Source of the DNA: Vreelandella subglaciescola
GTDB taxonomy: Bacteria; Pseudomonadota; Gammaproteobacteria; Pseudomonadales; Halomonadaceae
Length of the DNA: 58,634 bases
Direction: 5' to 3'
NCBI GenBank assembly: GCA_030454225.1
Contig: JAKDRW010000007.1
Coordinates: forward strand, 1 to 58,634
Shown: piece by piece, positions 45,067-57,789 of the stretch
Layout: every line of letters starts with the position of its first letter
Numbering within the stretch: position 1 is the stretch's first letter
Translations under genes and position numbers: made by a program
Notes under the pieces: generated by a model
What the model was told of the DNA's origin: nothing
Databases searched by the model: none
The model's input: only the letters and a program-made list of their open reading frames with translations

Positions 45067-46164
45067 CTATTCTTCGCGCTCTGACGGCGGGCGGCTGGCC
45101 TGATCCTTTTGTTGCGCGCGCGCATGCCCACCCGGCCCTAGCAGATGCGCCATCCAGCGCGTTTGCGGATGGCTATCCAGCGCTATTTTGAGCGTCATGG
45201 TCAAAAGCACCGAAAGCAAGAGTCCCGCTACGCCAAAAACCCAGCCCCACACCACCAGCGATACAAACGCCACCAGCGTAGAAAGCCCTAACGCGCGGCC
45301 CATCAGGCGCGGTTCCAACAAGTTACCCAGCACAAAATTGATTCCCAGATAGGCAAGCGATAGCGCCAAGGCCTGCCCCACCCCGCCATCCTGGTTAACC
45401 AGCAGCAGCAGCACCGGCGGCACCGCGGCAATGGCCGAGCCGATATTGGGAATAAAATTCAGCGCAAACGCGAGCACGGCCCACAGCAGTGCGAACTTGA
45501 CGCCCACCAGCAAACAAGCAACCCAGATCAGCATGCCCGTCACCAGGCTGATCACCGTTTTGACGGCCAGATAACGCTTGAGCGTGGCGCTGAACTCCGT
45601 AAACCGCTCAAGGCTGGGTGCCGGGTTTTCCAGCGCCAGCGAGACCTTGTCGCGAAAGTTAAGCGTCTCGAACATCATGAACACCACCAGCAGGGCAACC
45701 ACCATGCTCTGCATGAAAAAGTTGCCCAACTCACCGAGTAACGAAGGCACCCAGGTAGTGTCTTCGTTGCCAAACAGGGCTTCTAGCTCGTCGGGATCGA
45801 TCGCCAGGCCAATCGACGACAGCCCGTTCAGCAGCTGCCAATACGCCATATAAAGGCGATTCTCAATATCCGGAAGCGCTTCTATAAAGGTGCTGAAGCT
45901 GTTGACCACCAAAAAGCCCAGCAGCGTCACCAGCCCCATGATAACCAGCAGGGTTAACAGCACCGCCACGCGCAGGGGTAATCCACAACGGTGTAGCCAG
46001 TGGACCGGCTCGGTACACACCACAGCAATGAAAAACGCCAGCAGCAGCGGCACAATAAGGCCGGCGCCCAGCTTCATGCCGGCGATGATGACGATCACTG
46101 CAGCAATCGCCAGCGTCGCATTGAGCGGCATGCTGCGGTAGTTCTTGTTCGACTCATTCGACAT
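45067..46164 (-). CDS. AI-2E family transporter
   Basis: This is a 366-residue polytopic membrane protein of the PF01594 (AI-2E exporter / PerM) family, with about eight hydrophobic segments starting at 13-40. The conserved ALNFIPNIGSAIAAVPP and GNLLEPRLMGRALGLS segments are the family signature. Members export autoinducer-2 or act as Na+/H+ antiporters; which applies here cannot be read from sequence, although the latter would suit a halophile. The start at 46164 (MSNESNKNYR) has AAGGGC upstream. The tail is hydrophilic. It is divergent from the SIMPL gene. Confidence 0.88.
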   Translation of the reverse strand: MSNESNKNYRSMPLNATLAIAAVIVIIAGMKLGAGLIVPLLLAFFIAVVCTEPVHWLHRCGLPLRVAVLLTLLVIMGLVTLLGFLVVNSFSTFIEALPDIENRLYMAYWQLLNGLSSIGLAIDPDELEALFGNEDTTWVPSLLGELGNFFMQSMVVALLVVFMMFETLNFRDKVSLALENPAPSLERFTEFSATLKRYLAVKTVISLVTGMLIWVACLLVGVKFALLWAVLAFALNFIPNIGSAIAAVPPVLLLLVNQDGGVGQALALSLAYLGINFVLGNLLEPRLMGRALGLSTLVAFVSLVVWGWVFGVAGLLLSVLLTMTLKIALDSHPQTRWMAHLLGPGGHARAQQKDQASRPPSEREE

Positions 46165-46467
46165 GACAGTGCCCTTGGTACTGACGTTGGCGGGGTGAAA
46201 AGGCGTGAAGCGGCCTTTGCCTGGCAATAAAAAAACATAACGTTATACATAGCCGTATATACATACGTTGAATACACATAGTGACACGGCCGGGCATACT
46301 CTGAACACGCGTTGCTGCACATCACCCCGCGCAGAGCCTGAACGAATGACCGCAAAGCGTCGGTAAAACGCCAGGGCAGCAAACGTGGAACCATCGTGCA
46401 AACAGAACTTTATCGCGCTAACCGCTGCCATACTCAGCATACCGTCCACGACCAAGCAGGCAATTTT

Positions 46468-48637
<2,170 letters not shown>

Positions 48638-48776
48638 TCATCCTCTGGGCTGAAATCAGTAAAACACGCAGCGCCAAACGCCCGTGACAAAGGCCGATAT
48701 TGTAGGCAAAACCCCGCCTTGGAGCTATGGTTGCGCACCGATACGTCCTTATTCATTTACCCTCAGGCGAGCCACC

Positions 48777-49385
48777 ATGACCCGCGCTTCTGATACTGCA
48801 TCGTTTACCCAAGCCTTTGACGCCATCGACGACCTGCACCGCAACGATCCGCAAAGCGTCGAGATCGACGGCGCCGCCGAACCTAAAGAACTGGTTTACG
48901 CCCGACGCATGAGCGCCTGGCTTGAGTACACCCACCCGGCGCCGGCCGACACCCTGCGCCTCGCCGTGCGCGCCCAGCACCTGCAGCGTTGGCTTGTGCC
49001 CCGCACCGAGTACCCCGAAGGCCGCGTAGGCTATTTGACCTGGCGGCGCGACCAAAGCCATCAGGCCGGCGACACCACCGCCATTCTCATGCAACAGGCC
49101 GGCTATAGCGAAGGCGACGCCGAGCGTGCGTCTCAGATCATTCGCAAGCAGGGGCTGGGCCGCGACGAAGACGTCCAAACGCTGGAGGACTGCGCCTGCC
49201 TGGTGTTTCTGGAAAACTATTTTGCCGACTTTTCGCGCACCCTGGAGCGCGATCGCATGATCCGCATCGTGCAAAAAACCTGGCGCAAGATGTCGCCCGC
49301 TGCGCGCCGGCTCGCGCTTGCCTTGCCGATGTCTGACGCCTCAATGGCGCTGGTCAACGAGGCGCTCAACGACGCGCCCGGCTAA
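48777..49385 (+). CDS. DUF4202 domain-containing protein
   Basis: This is a 202-residue soluble protein. The ELVYARRMSAWLEYTHPAPADTLRLAVRAQHLQRW segment and FLENYFADFSRT match the DUF4202 family, whose function is unknown; the conserved histidines, including the one in AQHLQRW and the one in DQSHQAGD, together with acidic residues suggest an HD-like metal-binding helix bundle (inference). The ATG at 48777 follows GGCGAG; the frame from 48684 is not supported. It is divergent from serS and upstream of ydiJ. Confidence 0.8.
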   Translation: MTRASDTASFTQAFDAIDDLHRNDPQSVEIDGAAEPKELVYARRMSAWLEYTHPAPADTLRLAVRAQHLQRWLVPRTEYPEGRVGYLTWRRDQSHQAGDTTAILMQQAGYSEGDAERASQIIRKQGLGRDEDVQTLEDCACLVFLENYFADFSRTLERDRMIRIVQKTWRKMSPAARRLALALPMSDASMALVNEALNDAPG

Positions 49386-49510
49386 GCCACCGCGCTAGCA
49401 TTGATGCAGGCGGGGGGCGGCTGCGCTAAAATAGCCGCTTACTTTCTTTGTTTTCCGGTTTTGCTCTCCGATTTCTTCCGGCTTTACCGGCTGCGGCGGC
49501 GTTGATCACC

Positions 49511-52500
49511 ATGATTGCATCCTTGACTCGGCATACTGTTTTTCTTGAGCGCTTGCACGCCGACTACGTGCGTTTTCTCGAAGCGCTCAAAGCCAGCGGC
49601 TTTGAAGGCGACATCGCCCCCGACTACGCCGACCGCACCGTGGCGGCGACGGACAACTCGATTTACCAGCGCCTGCCCCAGGCCGTGCTTTACCCCCGTC
49701 ACAGCGAAGACCTTGAGCGCATTGCCAAGCTCGCCGGCGAAGTGCCCAACCGCGATATCGTGCTGGCCGCGCGCGGTGGCGGCACCGGCACCAACGGCCA
49801 GTCGCTCACCGACGGGCTGGTGGTGGATGTCTCGCGGCACATGAACCAAATTCTCGACATCGACGTGGAAAACCGCCGCGTGCGGGTGCAGGCCGGCGTG
49901 GTCAAAGACCAGCTCAACGCCGCGCTCAAACCTTACGGGCTGTTTTTTGCCCCGGATTTGTCCACCTCCAACCGCGCCACCCTCGGTGGAATGATTTCCA
50001 CCGACGCCAGCGGCCAGGGCAGCTGCGAATACGGCAAAACCCGTGATCATGTACTCGAGCTTGACACCATCCTGCTCGGCGGCAAGCGCCTGACAGGCCG
50101 CGCGCTCAGCCCCGAAGAAGAGCGCGATATTGCGCAAAAAAACGGCATCATCGGCGACGTTTACCGCACCGCCGCCGATATTTTCGATCGCAAGCGCGCG
50201 CTGATCGCGGCCAAGTTCCCGCCGCTCAACCGCTGCCTGACCGGCTACGATCTCGCCCACCTGCGCGATGACCACGAGCGCCTCAACCTCAACAGCCTGC
50301 TGTGCGGGTCGGAAGGCTCGCTCGGCCTGCTGGACGAAGCGGTGCTCAACGTGCTGCCGATCCCCCGGCACTCGACGCTGGTCAACGTGCGCTACGCGGG
50401 CTTTATGGACGCGCTGAATGACGCCAAGGCGCTGATGGCCAGCGATGCCTTACCTACGTCCATCGAAACCATCGACGACAGCGTGCTGCTGCTGGCGATG
50501 AAAGACTTTATCTGGAACGGCGTGGCCGAGTTCTTCCCCGCCGGCGACACACCGATTTATGGCATCAATCTGGTCGAGTTCAACGACGACGACCCCGAGC
50601 GGCTGGCCAAGCGCGTCGCGGCCTTTACCCGTCACCTGGCCGACGATGAAAGCGTCTCGCGGCTGGGCTACACCCTGGCCGAAGGCCGCAGCGCGATACA
50701 AAAAGTCTACGCCATGCGCAAACGCGCGGTGGGGCTATTGGGCAACGCCAAAGGCGAGAAGCGCCCGATTCCGTTCGTGGAAGATACCGCCGTGCCGCCG
50801 GAGCATCTGGCCGAGTACATCGCCGAGTTTCGCGCCGTGCTCGATGCCCACCACCTTTCCTACGGCATGTTCGGCCACGTTGATGCCGGCGTGCTCCACG
50901 TGCGCCCCGCCATCGACATGAAGGATCCCGAGCAGGCGCGGCTGATTCGCGAAATTTCCGACCAGGTCGCCGACCTGACCCACAAGTACCACGGTCTGCT
51001 CTGGGGCGAGCACGGCAAGGGCATCCGTTCGGAATACGCGCCCAAGTTTTTCGGCGAGCTTTACCCCAGCCTGCAGCGCGTCAAGGCCGCTTTTGACCCC
51101 CACAACCAGCTCAACCCGGGCAAGATCGCCTCGCCCCGCCACGACGGCGGACTGATCGCCCGGGAAAATGACCCGGCGCTTTTGGCCATCGACGGCGTCA
51201 CCACCCGCGGCGAGCTTGATCGCACCATCGACGAACGCGCCTGGCAGTCCTATGACGCCGCGGTGTACTGCAACGGCAACGGCGTCTGCTACAACTACGA
51301 CGTCGACGACCCCATGTGCCCGTCGTGGAAGGCCACGCGCCAGCGCATCCACTCGCCCAAGGGGCGCGCCAGCCTGATTCGCGAATGGCTGCGGCTGCAA
51401 AACGCAGCCGGCGTCGACGTGGTGGAAGAGTCGCGCAAAAAAAAGGCCGAAGGCGTCGGGGGCTTTATCGCTCACCTGCCGCGGCGCGTTGGCAATACCT
51501 TAAGCCGGCGCCAGCGCGATGATTATTCCCACGAGGTATACGAGGCCATGGCCGGCTGTCTGGCGTGCAAGGCCTGCGCCAGCCAGTGCCCGGTGAAGGT
51601 CAACGTGCCGCAGTTTCGTGCGCAATTTCTCGAGGTCTACCACGGCCGCTACCTGCGCCCGCCGCGCGACTACCTGATCGGCGGCACGGAGTTTATGCTG
51701 CCCGCGCTGTCTCGCGTGGCCCCGCTGTATAACGCCTTGATCACCCGCCGCGCGGTGGACGGCCTGATGCGCCGGGGGCTGGGCATGAGCGACTCGCCGA
51801 CGATCTCCCGGGCCCGGCTGAAAAAGCAGCTCAAGGCCTGGGGCGTCAGCGCCGCCACGCCGACCTCGCTTGCGCTACTCACCCAGCAGCAGCGCGCCAA
51901 CAGCGTGATTATCGTGCAGGACGCTTTCACCACGCACTTTGAAGCGACGCTGGTGATGGACGTAGTCGAGCTGCTGTCGCGGCTCAACCTGCGCGTGTTC
52001 GTCATGCCCTACTCGCCCAACGGCAAGCCGCTCAACGTCCAGGGATTTCTCGGCGCCTTTGAACGCACTGCCGAAAAGCAGGCGCGCCGCCTGCGCACGC
52101 TGGCCGACTTTGACATACCGCTGGTGGGTATCGATCCGGCCATGACGCTGTGCTATCGCCAAGAATACGTCAAGGCGCTGGGCAATGACGCGGCGGTGCC
52201 GGTTCAGCTGCTGCAGGAATGGCTCATCACGCGGCTTGATACGCTGCCCGTCGCCCCGCTTTCAGGCATTGAGGGCGGCTATAAATTGCTTTCCCACTGC
52301 ACCGAAAAAACCAGCGAGCCCGAAAGCCCCAGGGCGTGGCAGCAGGTTTTCGATGCCTTCGGGCTCGAGCTTGAAACGCTCGCCAGCGGCTGCTGCGGCA
52401 TGTCCGGCACCTATGGGCACGAAACCCGCAACGCCGCCACCTCCAAAACCATCTACGCCCAGTCCTGGCAACCCATGGTAGAAAGCGAAAGCCACCAGGG

Positions 52501-52612
52501 CCGCCTGCTCGCCACCGGCTACTCGTGTCGCAGCCAGGCCAGCCGCTTCTCCGACGCCACCCTGCCCCACCCGCTCCAGGCCCTGCTGGCGGCGATGAAG
52601 CGCAGTGGTTAG
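49511..52612 (+). CDS. FAD-linked oxidase/Fe-S protein, D-2-hydroxyglutarate dehydrogenase YdiJ type
   Basis: This is a fused flavoprotein of about 1033 residues. The N-terminal PCMH FAD-binding domain carries RGGGTGTNGQSL and STSNRATLGGMI; the FAD-oxidase C domain follows with YGMFGHVDAGVLHVRP. A [4Fe-4S] ferredoxin-like cluster has C683, C686, C689 and C693, and a CCG-type domain near the C-terminus has ASGCCGMSG. E. coli YdiJ relatives oxidise D-2-hydroxyglutarate, a by-product of serine synthesis. The ATG at 49511 (MIASLTRHTV) fits the family start; the frame also opens at a TTG at 49448. It is monocistronic, upstream of pntA. Confidence 0.9.
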   Translation: MIASLTRHTVFLERLHADYVRFLEALKASGFEGDIAPDYADRTVAATDNSIYQRLPQAVLYPRHSEDLERIAKLAGEVPNRDIVLAARGGGTGTNGQSLTDGLVVDVSRHMNQILDIDVENRRVRVQAGVVKDQLNAALKPYGLFFAPDLSTSNRATLGGMISTDASGQGSCEYGKTRDHVLELDTILLGGKRLTGRALSPEEERDIAQKNGIIGDVYRTAADIFDRKRALIAAKFPPLNRCLTGYDLAHLRDDHERLNLNSLLCGSEGSLGLLDEAVLNVLPIPRHSTLVNVRYAGFMDALNDAKALMASDALPTSIETIDDSVLLLAMKDFIWNGVAEFFPAGDTPIYGINLVEFNDDDPERLAKRVAAFTRHLADDESVSRLGYTLAEGRSAIQKVYAMRKRAVGLLGNAKGEKRPIPFVEDTAVPPEHLAEYIAEFRAVLDAHHLSYGMFGHVDAGVLHVRPAIDMKDPEQARLIREISDQVADLTHKYHGLLWGEHGKGIRSEYAPKFFGELYPSLQRVKAAFDPHNQLNPGKIASPRHDGGLIARENDPALLAIDGVTTRGELDRTIDERAWQSYDAAVYCNGNGVCYNYDVDDPMCPSWKATRQRIHSPKGRASLIREWLRLQNAAGVDVVEESRKKKAEGVGGFIAHLPRRVGNTLSRRQRDDYSHEVYEAMAGCLACKACASQCPVKVNVPQFRAQFLEVYHGRYLRPPRDYLIGGTEFMLPALSRVAPLYNALITRRAVDGLMRRGLGMSDSPTISRARLKKQLKAWGVSAATPTSLALLTQQQRANSVIIVQDAFTTHFEATLVMDVVELLSRLNLRVFVMPYSPNGKPLNVQGFLGAFERTAEKQARRLRTLADFDIPLVGIDPAMTLCYRQEYVKALGNDAAVPVQLLQEWLITRLDTLPVAPLSGIEGGYKLLSHCTEKTSEPESPRAWQQVFDAFGLELETLASGCCGMSGTYGHETRNAATSKTIYAQSWQPMVESESHQGRLLATGYSCRSQASRFSDATLPHPLQALLAAMKRSG

Positions 52613-52614
52613 GG

Positions 52615-52652
52615 ACAGCCGTTAAGCGCATTCGTTAAAAACAGCCGTTAAG
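52615..52652. repeat. 12-base direct repeat between ydiJ and pntA
   Basis: ACAGCCGTTAAG occurs at 52615-52626 and 52641-52652, 26 bases apart, with a degenerate third copy (GCAGCGGTCAAG) right after. It lies in the 192-base gap before pntA. No known regulator box is recognised. Confidence 0.4.
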
Positions 52653-52804
52653 GGCAGCGGTCAAGAAGCGTGGAGCCAGCAGAGTCTGGGCAAGGAATAC
52701 CGGGCTCTACGCTCTTTGGTGGATTGTGCACGACCTCCGGGTAGGGTACTCCTAAGCAGTTACGTTCATTGATAACGATTTAACTGAAAGGGGGAACGTC
52801 CAAG

Positions 52805-54376
52805 GTGAAAATTGGTGCACCCAAAGAGAGTACGTCCGGTGAAGCGCGCGTTGCGCTGACGCCGGATAGTGCGCTCCAGATACACAAGCTTGGCCACGAG
52901 TGCTACCTGGAAGCCGGCGCCGGCAGCGCGGCGGGCTTCTCTGATGCGGCGTACCGCGAGGCCGGCGTGACCGTTGTCGACGGCGCCGAAGCGCTGTGGC
53001 AGGCGGTGGATACCGTCATCAAGGTACGCGAGCCCAACGAGACCGAAGCGGGCTACCTGCGCAATGGCCAGACGCTGATCGCGTTTTTCTGGCCGGCTCA
53101 GAACGAGGCGATGCTGGAGCGCTGCAAAGCCGCCGGCGCTACCGTCATCGCCATGGATATGGTGCCGCGCATCTCGCGCGCGCAGAAGATGGACGCCCTG
53201 TCGTCCACCGCCAATATCGTCGGCTACCGCGCGGTGATCGAGGCGGGCAACCAGTTTGGCCGCTTCTTTACCGGGCAGGTAACCGCGGCGGGCAAGGTGC
53301 CGCCGGCCAAGGTGCTGGTGATCGGCGCCGGCGTCGCCGGGCTTGCCGCAATTGGTACCGCTACCAGCCTGGGCGCGGTGGTGCGCGCCTTCGACGTGCG
53401 CCCCGAAGTGGCCGAGCAGATCGAGTCCATGGGCGCCGAGTTCCTGTTTCTCGACTTCGACGACGGCAACGACGGCTCGGAGAGCGGCGGCTATGCGGCG
53501 CCCTCGAGCCCCGAGTTTCGCGAGAAGCAGCTGGCGCTGTTCCGCGAGCAGGCCCCCGAGATCGACATCGTGATTACCACGGCGCTGATCCCCGGTAAGC
53601 CGGCGCCCAAGCTGTGGCTCGAGGATATGGTCGCGGCCATGAAGCCCGGCTCGGTGGTGGTTGACCTCGCCGCCGAGCGCGGCGGCAATTGCGACCTTAC
53701 CGTGCCCGATCAGCGTATCGTCAGCGACAACGGCGTGATCGTGGCCGGCTTCACCGATTTCCCGTCGCGCATGGCCACTCAGGCCTCGCTGCTCTACGCC
53801 AACAACGTTCGCCACATGCTCACCGACCTGACCCCGGAGAAGGACGGCCAGCTCGTGCACGACATGGAAGACGATGTGATCCGTGGCGCCACGGTAACCC
53901 ATCGGGGCGAGATCACCTTCCCCCCGCCGCCGCCCAAGGTGAAGGCAATTGCCGCGGCCAAGCCCAAACCCAAGGAAAAAGAGCCGACTCGTGAGGAAAA
54001 GCGCGCCGCCGAGCTGGCCGCTTTCAAGCAGCAAAGCAAACGTCAGGTGACGATGCTGGCCGTGGGCGGCGCCGTGATGCTGCTGCTGGGCCAGGTGGCG
54101 CCGGCGTCCTTTATGCAGCACTTCATCGTTTTCGTGCTGGCCTGCTTCATCGGCTTTCAGGTGATCTGGAACGTCAGCCACGCGCTGCACACGCCGCTGA
54201 TGGCGGTGACCAATGCCATTAGCGGCATCATCGTGCTGGGGGCGGTACTGCAGATCGGCTCGGGCAGCGGGCTGGTGGCACTGCTGGCCGGCATTTCGGT
54301 GTTGATCGCGACCATCAATATCGTGGGGGGCTTTCTGGTAACGCACCGGATGCTCGCCATGTTCCAGAAATCCTGA
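52805..54376 (+). CDS. pntA: NAD(P) transhydrogenase subunit alpha
   Basis: PntA is the NAD(H)-binding half of the proton-translocating transhydrogenase, which makes NADPH using the proton gradient. The 523-residue protein has the N-terminal catalytic domain [20 protein letters not shown], the Rossmann GAGVAGL at 174-180, RAFDVRPEV, and a C-terminal region with about four membrane helices (about 417-522), the undivided E. coli-type alpha subunit. The start is GTG (52805-52807) with a GGGGG site upstream. pntB begins 17 bases after it. Confidence 0.95.
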   Translation: MKIGAPKESTSGEARVALTPDSALQIHKLGHECYLEAGAGSAAGFSDAAYREAGVTVVDGAEALWQAVDTVIKVREPNETEAGYLRNGQTLIAFFWPAQNEAMLERCKAAGATVIAMDMVPRISRAQKMDALSSTANIVGYRAVIEAGNQFGRFFTGQVTAAGKVPPAKVLVIGAGVAGLAAIGTATSLGAVVRAFDVRPEVAEQIESMGAEFLFLDFDDGNDGSESGGYAAPSSPEFREKQLALFREQAPEIDIVITTALIPGKPAPKLWLEDMVAAMKPGSVVVDLAAERGGNCDLTVPDQRIVSDNGVIVAGFTDFPSRMATQASLLYANNVRHMLTDLTPEKDGQLVHDMEDDVIRGATVTHRGEITFPPPPPKVKAIAAAKPKPKEKEPTREEKRAAELAAFKQQSKRQVTMLAVGGAVMLLLGQVAPASFMQHFIVFVLACFIGFQVIWNVSHALHTPLMAVTNAISGIIVLGAVLQIGSGSGLVALLAGISVLIATINIVGGFLVTHRMLAMFQKS

Positions 54377-54392
54377 GCGGCGGAGAGACGAG

Positions 54393-55835
54393 ATGTTGAG
54401 TCAAGGATTCGTATCTGCCGCATCCATCGCGGCAAGCGTGTTGTTCATCCTCTCCCTGGGCGGGCTGAGCAACCAGGAAAAAGCCAAGCGCGCGGTGTGG
54501 TACGGCATCGTCGGCATGGCGATAGCGGTAGGCTTCACGGCGTTTGCATCGGGCATCGGCGGCTACGGCTGGATGATCCCGATGATCATCATCGGCGCGG
54601 CCATCGGCGTCTACGTGGCCAAGAAAGTCGAGATGACCGAAATGCCGCAGCTGGTCGCGGCACTGCATAGCTTTGTCGGTCTGGCGGCGGTATTCGTCGG
54701 CCTCAATGCTGATCTGGAGCGCCGCCGGGTCATGGCCGCCCAGCTGGCCGGTGAGGCCGGCGAAAGCTTCTCGGCTTTTGCCGCCCTGGTAGCAACCAAA
54801 ACCCCGGCCGAGCTGACCTTTCTGCAGGTCGAGGTCGTGCTGGGCGTGTTTATCGGCGCGGTGACCTTCACCGGCTCGGTGATCGCCTTCGGCAAGCTGG
54901 CCGGCAAGATCGACGGCAAGCCCCGGCAGCTGCCGGGTGGGCATCTGCTCAACGCGGGGGCAGCCCTTCTGGCGCTGCTGCTGGCCATTCTCTACGTCAA
55001 CGGCGCCGGCATCTGGACCGTGCTGCTGCTGGCGCTATTGGCGCTGTTTATCGGCTACCACCTGATCATGGGCATCGGCGGTGCCGATATGCCGGTGGTG
55101 GTGTCGATGCTCAACAGCTATTCCGGCTGGGCGGCGGCGGCCATTGGTTTCACGCTGTCCAACGACCTGCTGATCGTGACCGGCGCGCTGGTGGGCTCCT
55201 CGGGTGCCATCCTGTCCTACATCATGTGCAAGGCGATGAATCGCAACTTCGTCAGCGTGATTCTCGGCGGCTTTGGCGGTACGACGGGGCCGGCGGCCGA
55301 GATCGAGGGCGAGCAGGTGGCCATCGACGCCGGCGGCGTGGCCAGTGCGCTCAACGACGCCGACAGCGTGATCATCGTGCCGGGCTACGGCATGGCGGTA
55401 GCTCAGGCGCAGAACTCGGTCAGCGAGCTGGTGCGCAAGCTGCGCGCCGCCGACAAGGAAGTGCGCTTCGGTATTCACCCGGTCGCGGGGCGTCTGCCCG
55501 GCCACATGAACGTGCTGCTGGCCGAGGCCAAGGTACCCTACGATATCGTGCTGGAAATGGACGAGATCAACGCTGACTTCGCCTCGACCGACGTGGTGAT
55601 CGTCATCGGCTCCAACGATATCGTCAACCCCGCGGCTGAAGAAGACCCCAACAGCCCCATCGCCGGCATGCCGGTGCTCAAGGTATGGGAAGCCAAACAG
55701 GTGTTCGTCAGCAAGCGCGGTCAGGGCACCGGCTATTCCGGCATCGAGAACCCGCTGTTCTTCAAGGACAACACGCGCATGTTCTACGGCGACGCCAAGA
55801 ACAGCGTGGACGCGCTGCTGCCGCTGCTCGACTAG
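54393..55835 (+). CDS. pntB: NAD(P) transhydrogenase subunit beta
   Basis: PntB contributes the proton channel and the NADP(H) domain. The 480-residue protein has about eight to nine membrane helices up to residue 265 and a C-terminal Rossmann domain with [32 protein letters not shown] and [11 protein letters not shown]. It is coupled to pntA with a GGAGAG-like site before the ATG. A clear terminator closes the operon. NADPH supply may matter for osmolyte and biosynthetic demand (inference). Confidence 0.96.
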   Translation: MLSQGFVSAASIAASVLFILSLGGLSNQEKAKRAVWYGIVGMAIAVGFTAFASGIGGYGWMIPMIIIGAAIGVYVAKKVEMTEMPQLVAALHSFVGLAAVFVGLNADLERRRVMAAQLAGEAGESFSAFAALVATKTPAELTFLQVEVVLGVFIGAVTFTGSVIAFGKLAGKIDGKPRQLPGGHLLNAGAALLALLLAILYVNGAGIWTVLLLALLALFIGYHLIMGIGGADMPVVVSMLNSYSGWAAAAIGFTLSNDLLIVTGALVGSSGAILSYIMCKAMNRNFVSVILGGFGGTTGPAAEIEGEQVAIDAGGVASALNDADSVIIVPGYGMAVAQAQNSVSELVRKLRAADKEVRFGIHPVAGRLPGHMNVLLAEAKVPYDIVLEMDEINADFASTDVVIVIGSNDIVNPAAEEDPNSPIAGMPVLKVWEAKQVFVSKRGQGTGYSGIENPLFFKDNTRMFYGDAKNSVDALLPLLD

Positions 55836-55867
55836 CGCGCCCGGATCTCGGCGCACGCTGGTGCCAG

Positions 55868-55901
55868 GACCCGAACCGGATGCCGGTTCGGGTCTTTTTT
55901 T
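55868..55901 (+). terminator. rho-independent terminator of pntAB
   Basis: The 12-base stem GACCCGAACCGG / CCGGTTCGGGTC closes on a 3-base ATG loop and runs directly into seven Ts. It lies 33 bases past the pntB stop and just before the convergent trpC stop at 55907. One of the clearest terminators in the window. Confidence 0.9.
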
Positions 55902-55906
55902 GATGC

Positions 55907-56710
55907 TTAAAAAAACAGCCCCTTCAGCGCCTCTCCCGGGCTGTCTTCGCGCATGAAGGCTTCGCCGACGAGAAAGCCGTTGACGCCGCGTTCGCGCATG
56001 CGCTCGACGTCGTCGCGGGTGTGAATGCCGGACTCGGTAATCACCGTGATGCCCTGCGGAATATGGCCGAGCAGGTCGAGGGTGGTATCCAGCGAGGTAT
56101 CAAAGGTGTGCAGGTTGCGGTTATTGATGCCGACCAGCTCAAGGTTCAGCTTGAGCGCGCGCTCGAGCTCTTCGGCGTCGTGGACTTCGACCAGCACGTC
56201 CATGCCCAGGTCATGCGCCTGACGGTTCAGCTCGGCAAGCCGGGCATCGTCCAGCGCAGCGACAATCAGCAGGATACAGTCGGCGCCGATGGCGCGGGCT
56301 TCGGTGACCTGATAGCCGTGGGTGATGAAATCCTTGCGGATCACCGGCAGCGCGCAGGCGTCTCGCGCAGTGATCAGATAGTCTTCGTGCCCCTGAAAAA
56401 AGTCCGCATCGGTGAGCACCGAAAGGCAGGCCGCGCCACCGTCGGCGTAGCTTCTGGCAATCTCGGCCGGGTCAAAGGCTTCGCGAATCACGCCCCTGGA
56501 CGGCGAGGCCTTTTTGATCTCGGCAATCACCGCGGCGTCGCCCGCCGCCATGCGGGCGTCAAGTGCGCGCACAAAGCCGCGCGGCGCGCTCTGTTTTTCA
56601 GCCAGCGCCAGCAAGTCGGCTTCCGGCACGGCCTGGCGGCGCTCGGCAACCTCCTGATCCTTGCGCGCCAGAATACGGGTTAAAATCGTCGGCGTTGCCT
56701 GCTCACTCAT
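55907..56710 (-). CDS. trpC: indole-3-glycerol phosphate synthase
   Basis: TrpC closes the indole ring in tryptophan synthesis. The 267-residue single-domain TIM barrel has [10 protein letters not shown] at 64-73 with the catalytic lysine, [23 protein letters not shown] and [12 protein letters not shown]. It is not fused to TrpF, as in pseudomonads. It begins 22 bases after trpD and ends the trpGDC operon. Confidence 0.96.
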   Translation of the reverse strand: MSEQATPTILTRILARKDQEVAERRQAVPEADLLALAEKQSAPRGFVRALDARMAAGDAAVIAEIKKASPSRGVIREAFDPAEIARSYADGGAACLSVLTDADFFQGHEDYLITARDACALPVIRKDFITHGYQVTEARAIGADCILLIVAALDDARLAELNRQAHDLGMDVLVEVHDAEELERALKLNLELVGINNRNLHTFDTSLDTTLDLLGHIPQGITVITESGIHTRDDVERMRERGVNGFLVGEAFMREDSPGEALKGLFF

Positions 56711-56732
56711 GACGTCATCTCACTGGGTTACG

Positions 56733-57755
56733 TTAGGGTTTGAACTGATCGGTAAACTGGGACAGCTGGTGCATCTTTTCCAGCGGCAGCTTGGCCTGCT
56801 GGGCATTTTGTGCAAGCTTGACGCCGTCTTTCAAGGTGCTTGCCATGCCGGCGCAGTAAAGCGCGGCGCCGGCGTTGAGCGAGACGATACCCGCCGGCGC
56901 ACCTTCGCCGCGCAGCGCCATTTTCACCAGCCGCAGGCTGTCGTTAACGCCGTCGGCCTTGAGCGTATCAAGGCGCTGGCGCTCAACGCCCAGCGCTTCC
57001 GGCGTAATGCGGTACTGGGTAATCTCGCCGTTCTTGAGCTCGGCTACATGAGTCGGGGCGGCCAGCGAAATTTCATCCAGGCCGTCTTCCGAGTGCACCA
57101 CCATCACGTGCCGGCTGCCAAGCTTTTGCAGCACTTCGGCCAACAGCGGCACCAGCTCGGGAGCATAAACGCCCAGCAGCTGGTTGGGCGCGCCGGCGGG
57201 GTTGGTCAGCGGCCCGAGTATATTGAACAGCGTGCGCACGCCCATTTCGCGGCGCGGGCCCACGGCATGGCGCATCGCCGGGTGGTGGTTGGGCGCGAAC
57301 ATGAAGCCGACGCCAACGTCTTCGATGCAGCGCGCCACCTGGTCGGCCGACAGGTCGAGAAAAATCCCCGCCACGTCGAACAGGTCCGCACTGCCCGACG
57401 ACGACGACACGCTGCGCCCGCCGTGTTTGGCCACCCGCGCGCCGGCCGCCGCGGCCACAAAGCTTGAGGCGGTCGAGACGTTGAACAGGTTGGCGCCGTC
57501 GCCGCCGGTGCCGACGATGTCCACCACGCCGCTCTGTACGCTGGGCGTGACGCGGTTCATCAGCTCGCGCATAACCTGGGCGGCCGCGCCAATTTCGGTG
57601 GCGGTTTCGCCTTTCATGGCCAGTCCCATCAGCAGCGCGCCGACCTGGGCGTCGCTGGCATCGCCGGTCATGATTTGGCGCATCAGCGCGTGCATCTGGT
57701 CAAAAGACAGGTTTTCGCGGCGCATCACCGCATTAATCGCGTCTCGCATCTGCAT
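56733..57755 (-). CDS. trpD: anthranilate phosphoribosyltransferase
   Basis: TrpD attaches phosphoribose to anthranilate. The 340-residue protein has the phosphoribosyl-binding GTGGDGANLFNVSTASS at 82-98 and KHGGRSVSSSSGSAD from 110. It is a free-standing enzyme, not fused to TrpG. It begins 34 bases after trpG and precedes trpC. Confidence 0.96.
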   Translation of the reverse strand: MQMRDAINAVMRRENLSFDQMHALMRQIMTGDASDAQVGALLMGLAMKGETATEIGAAAQVMRELMNRVTPSVQSGVVDIVGTGGDGANLFNVSTASSFVAAAAGARVAKHGGRSVSSSSGSADLFDVAGIFLDLSADQVARCIEDVGVGFMFAPNHHPAMRHAVGPRREMGVRTLFNILGPLTNPAGAPNQLLGVYAPELVPLLAEVLQKLGSRHVMVVHSEDGLDEISLAAPTHVAELKNGEITQYRITPEALGVERQRLDTLKADGVNDSLRLVKMALRGEGAPAGIVSLNAGAALYCAGMASTLKDGVKLAQNAQQAKLPLEKMHQLSQFTDQFKP

Positions 57756-57789
57756 GAAAACGTGGGCCTCGTGCTAGTCATGCGCCGTT

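Noticed and set aside
49417..49438. Small inverted repeat GCGGCT/AGCCGC as a terminator of the DUF4202 gene
   Set aside because: The 6-base stem with a 10-base loop and a broken T-run is weak, and the loop contains a TAAAAT that may be a -10 for ydiJ.
52766..54346. A 526-residue minus-strand ORF opposite pntA
   Set aside because: pntA has clear motifs and start. The antisense frame is His- and Gly-rich and unlike a real protein.
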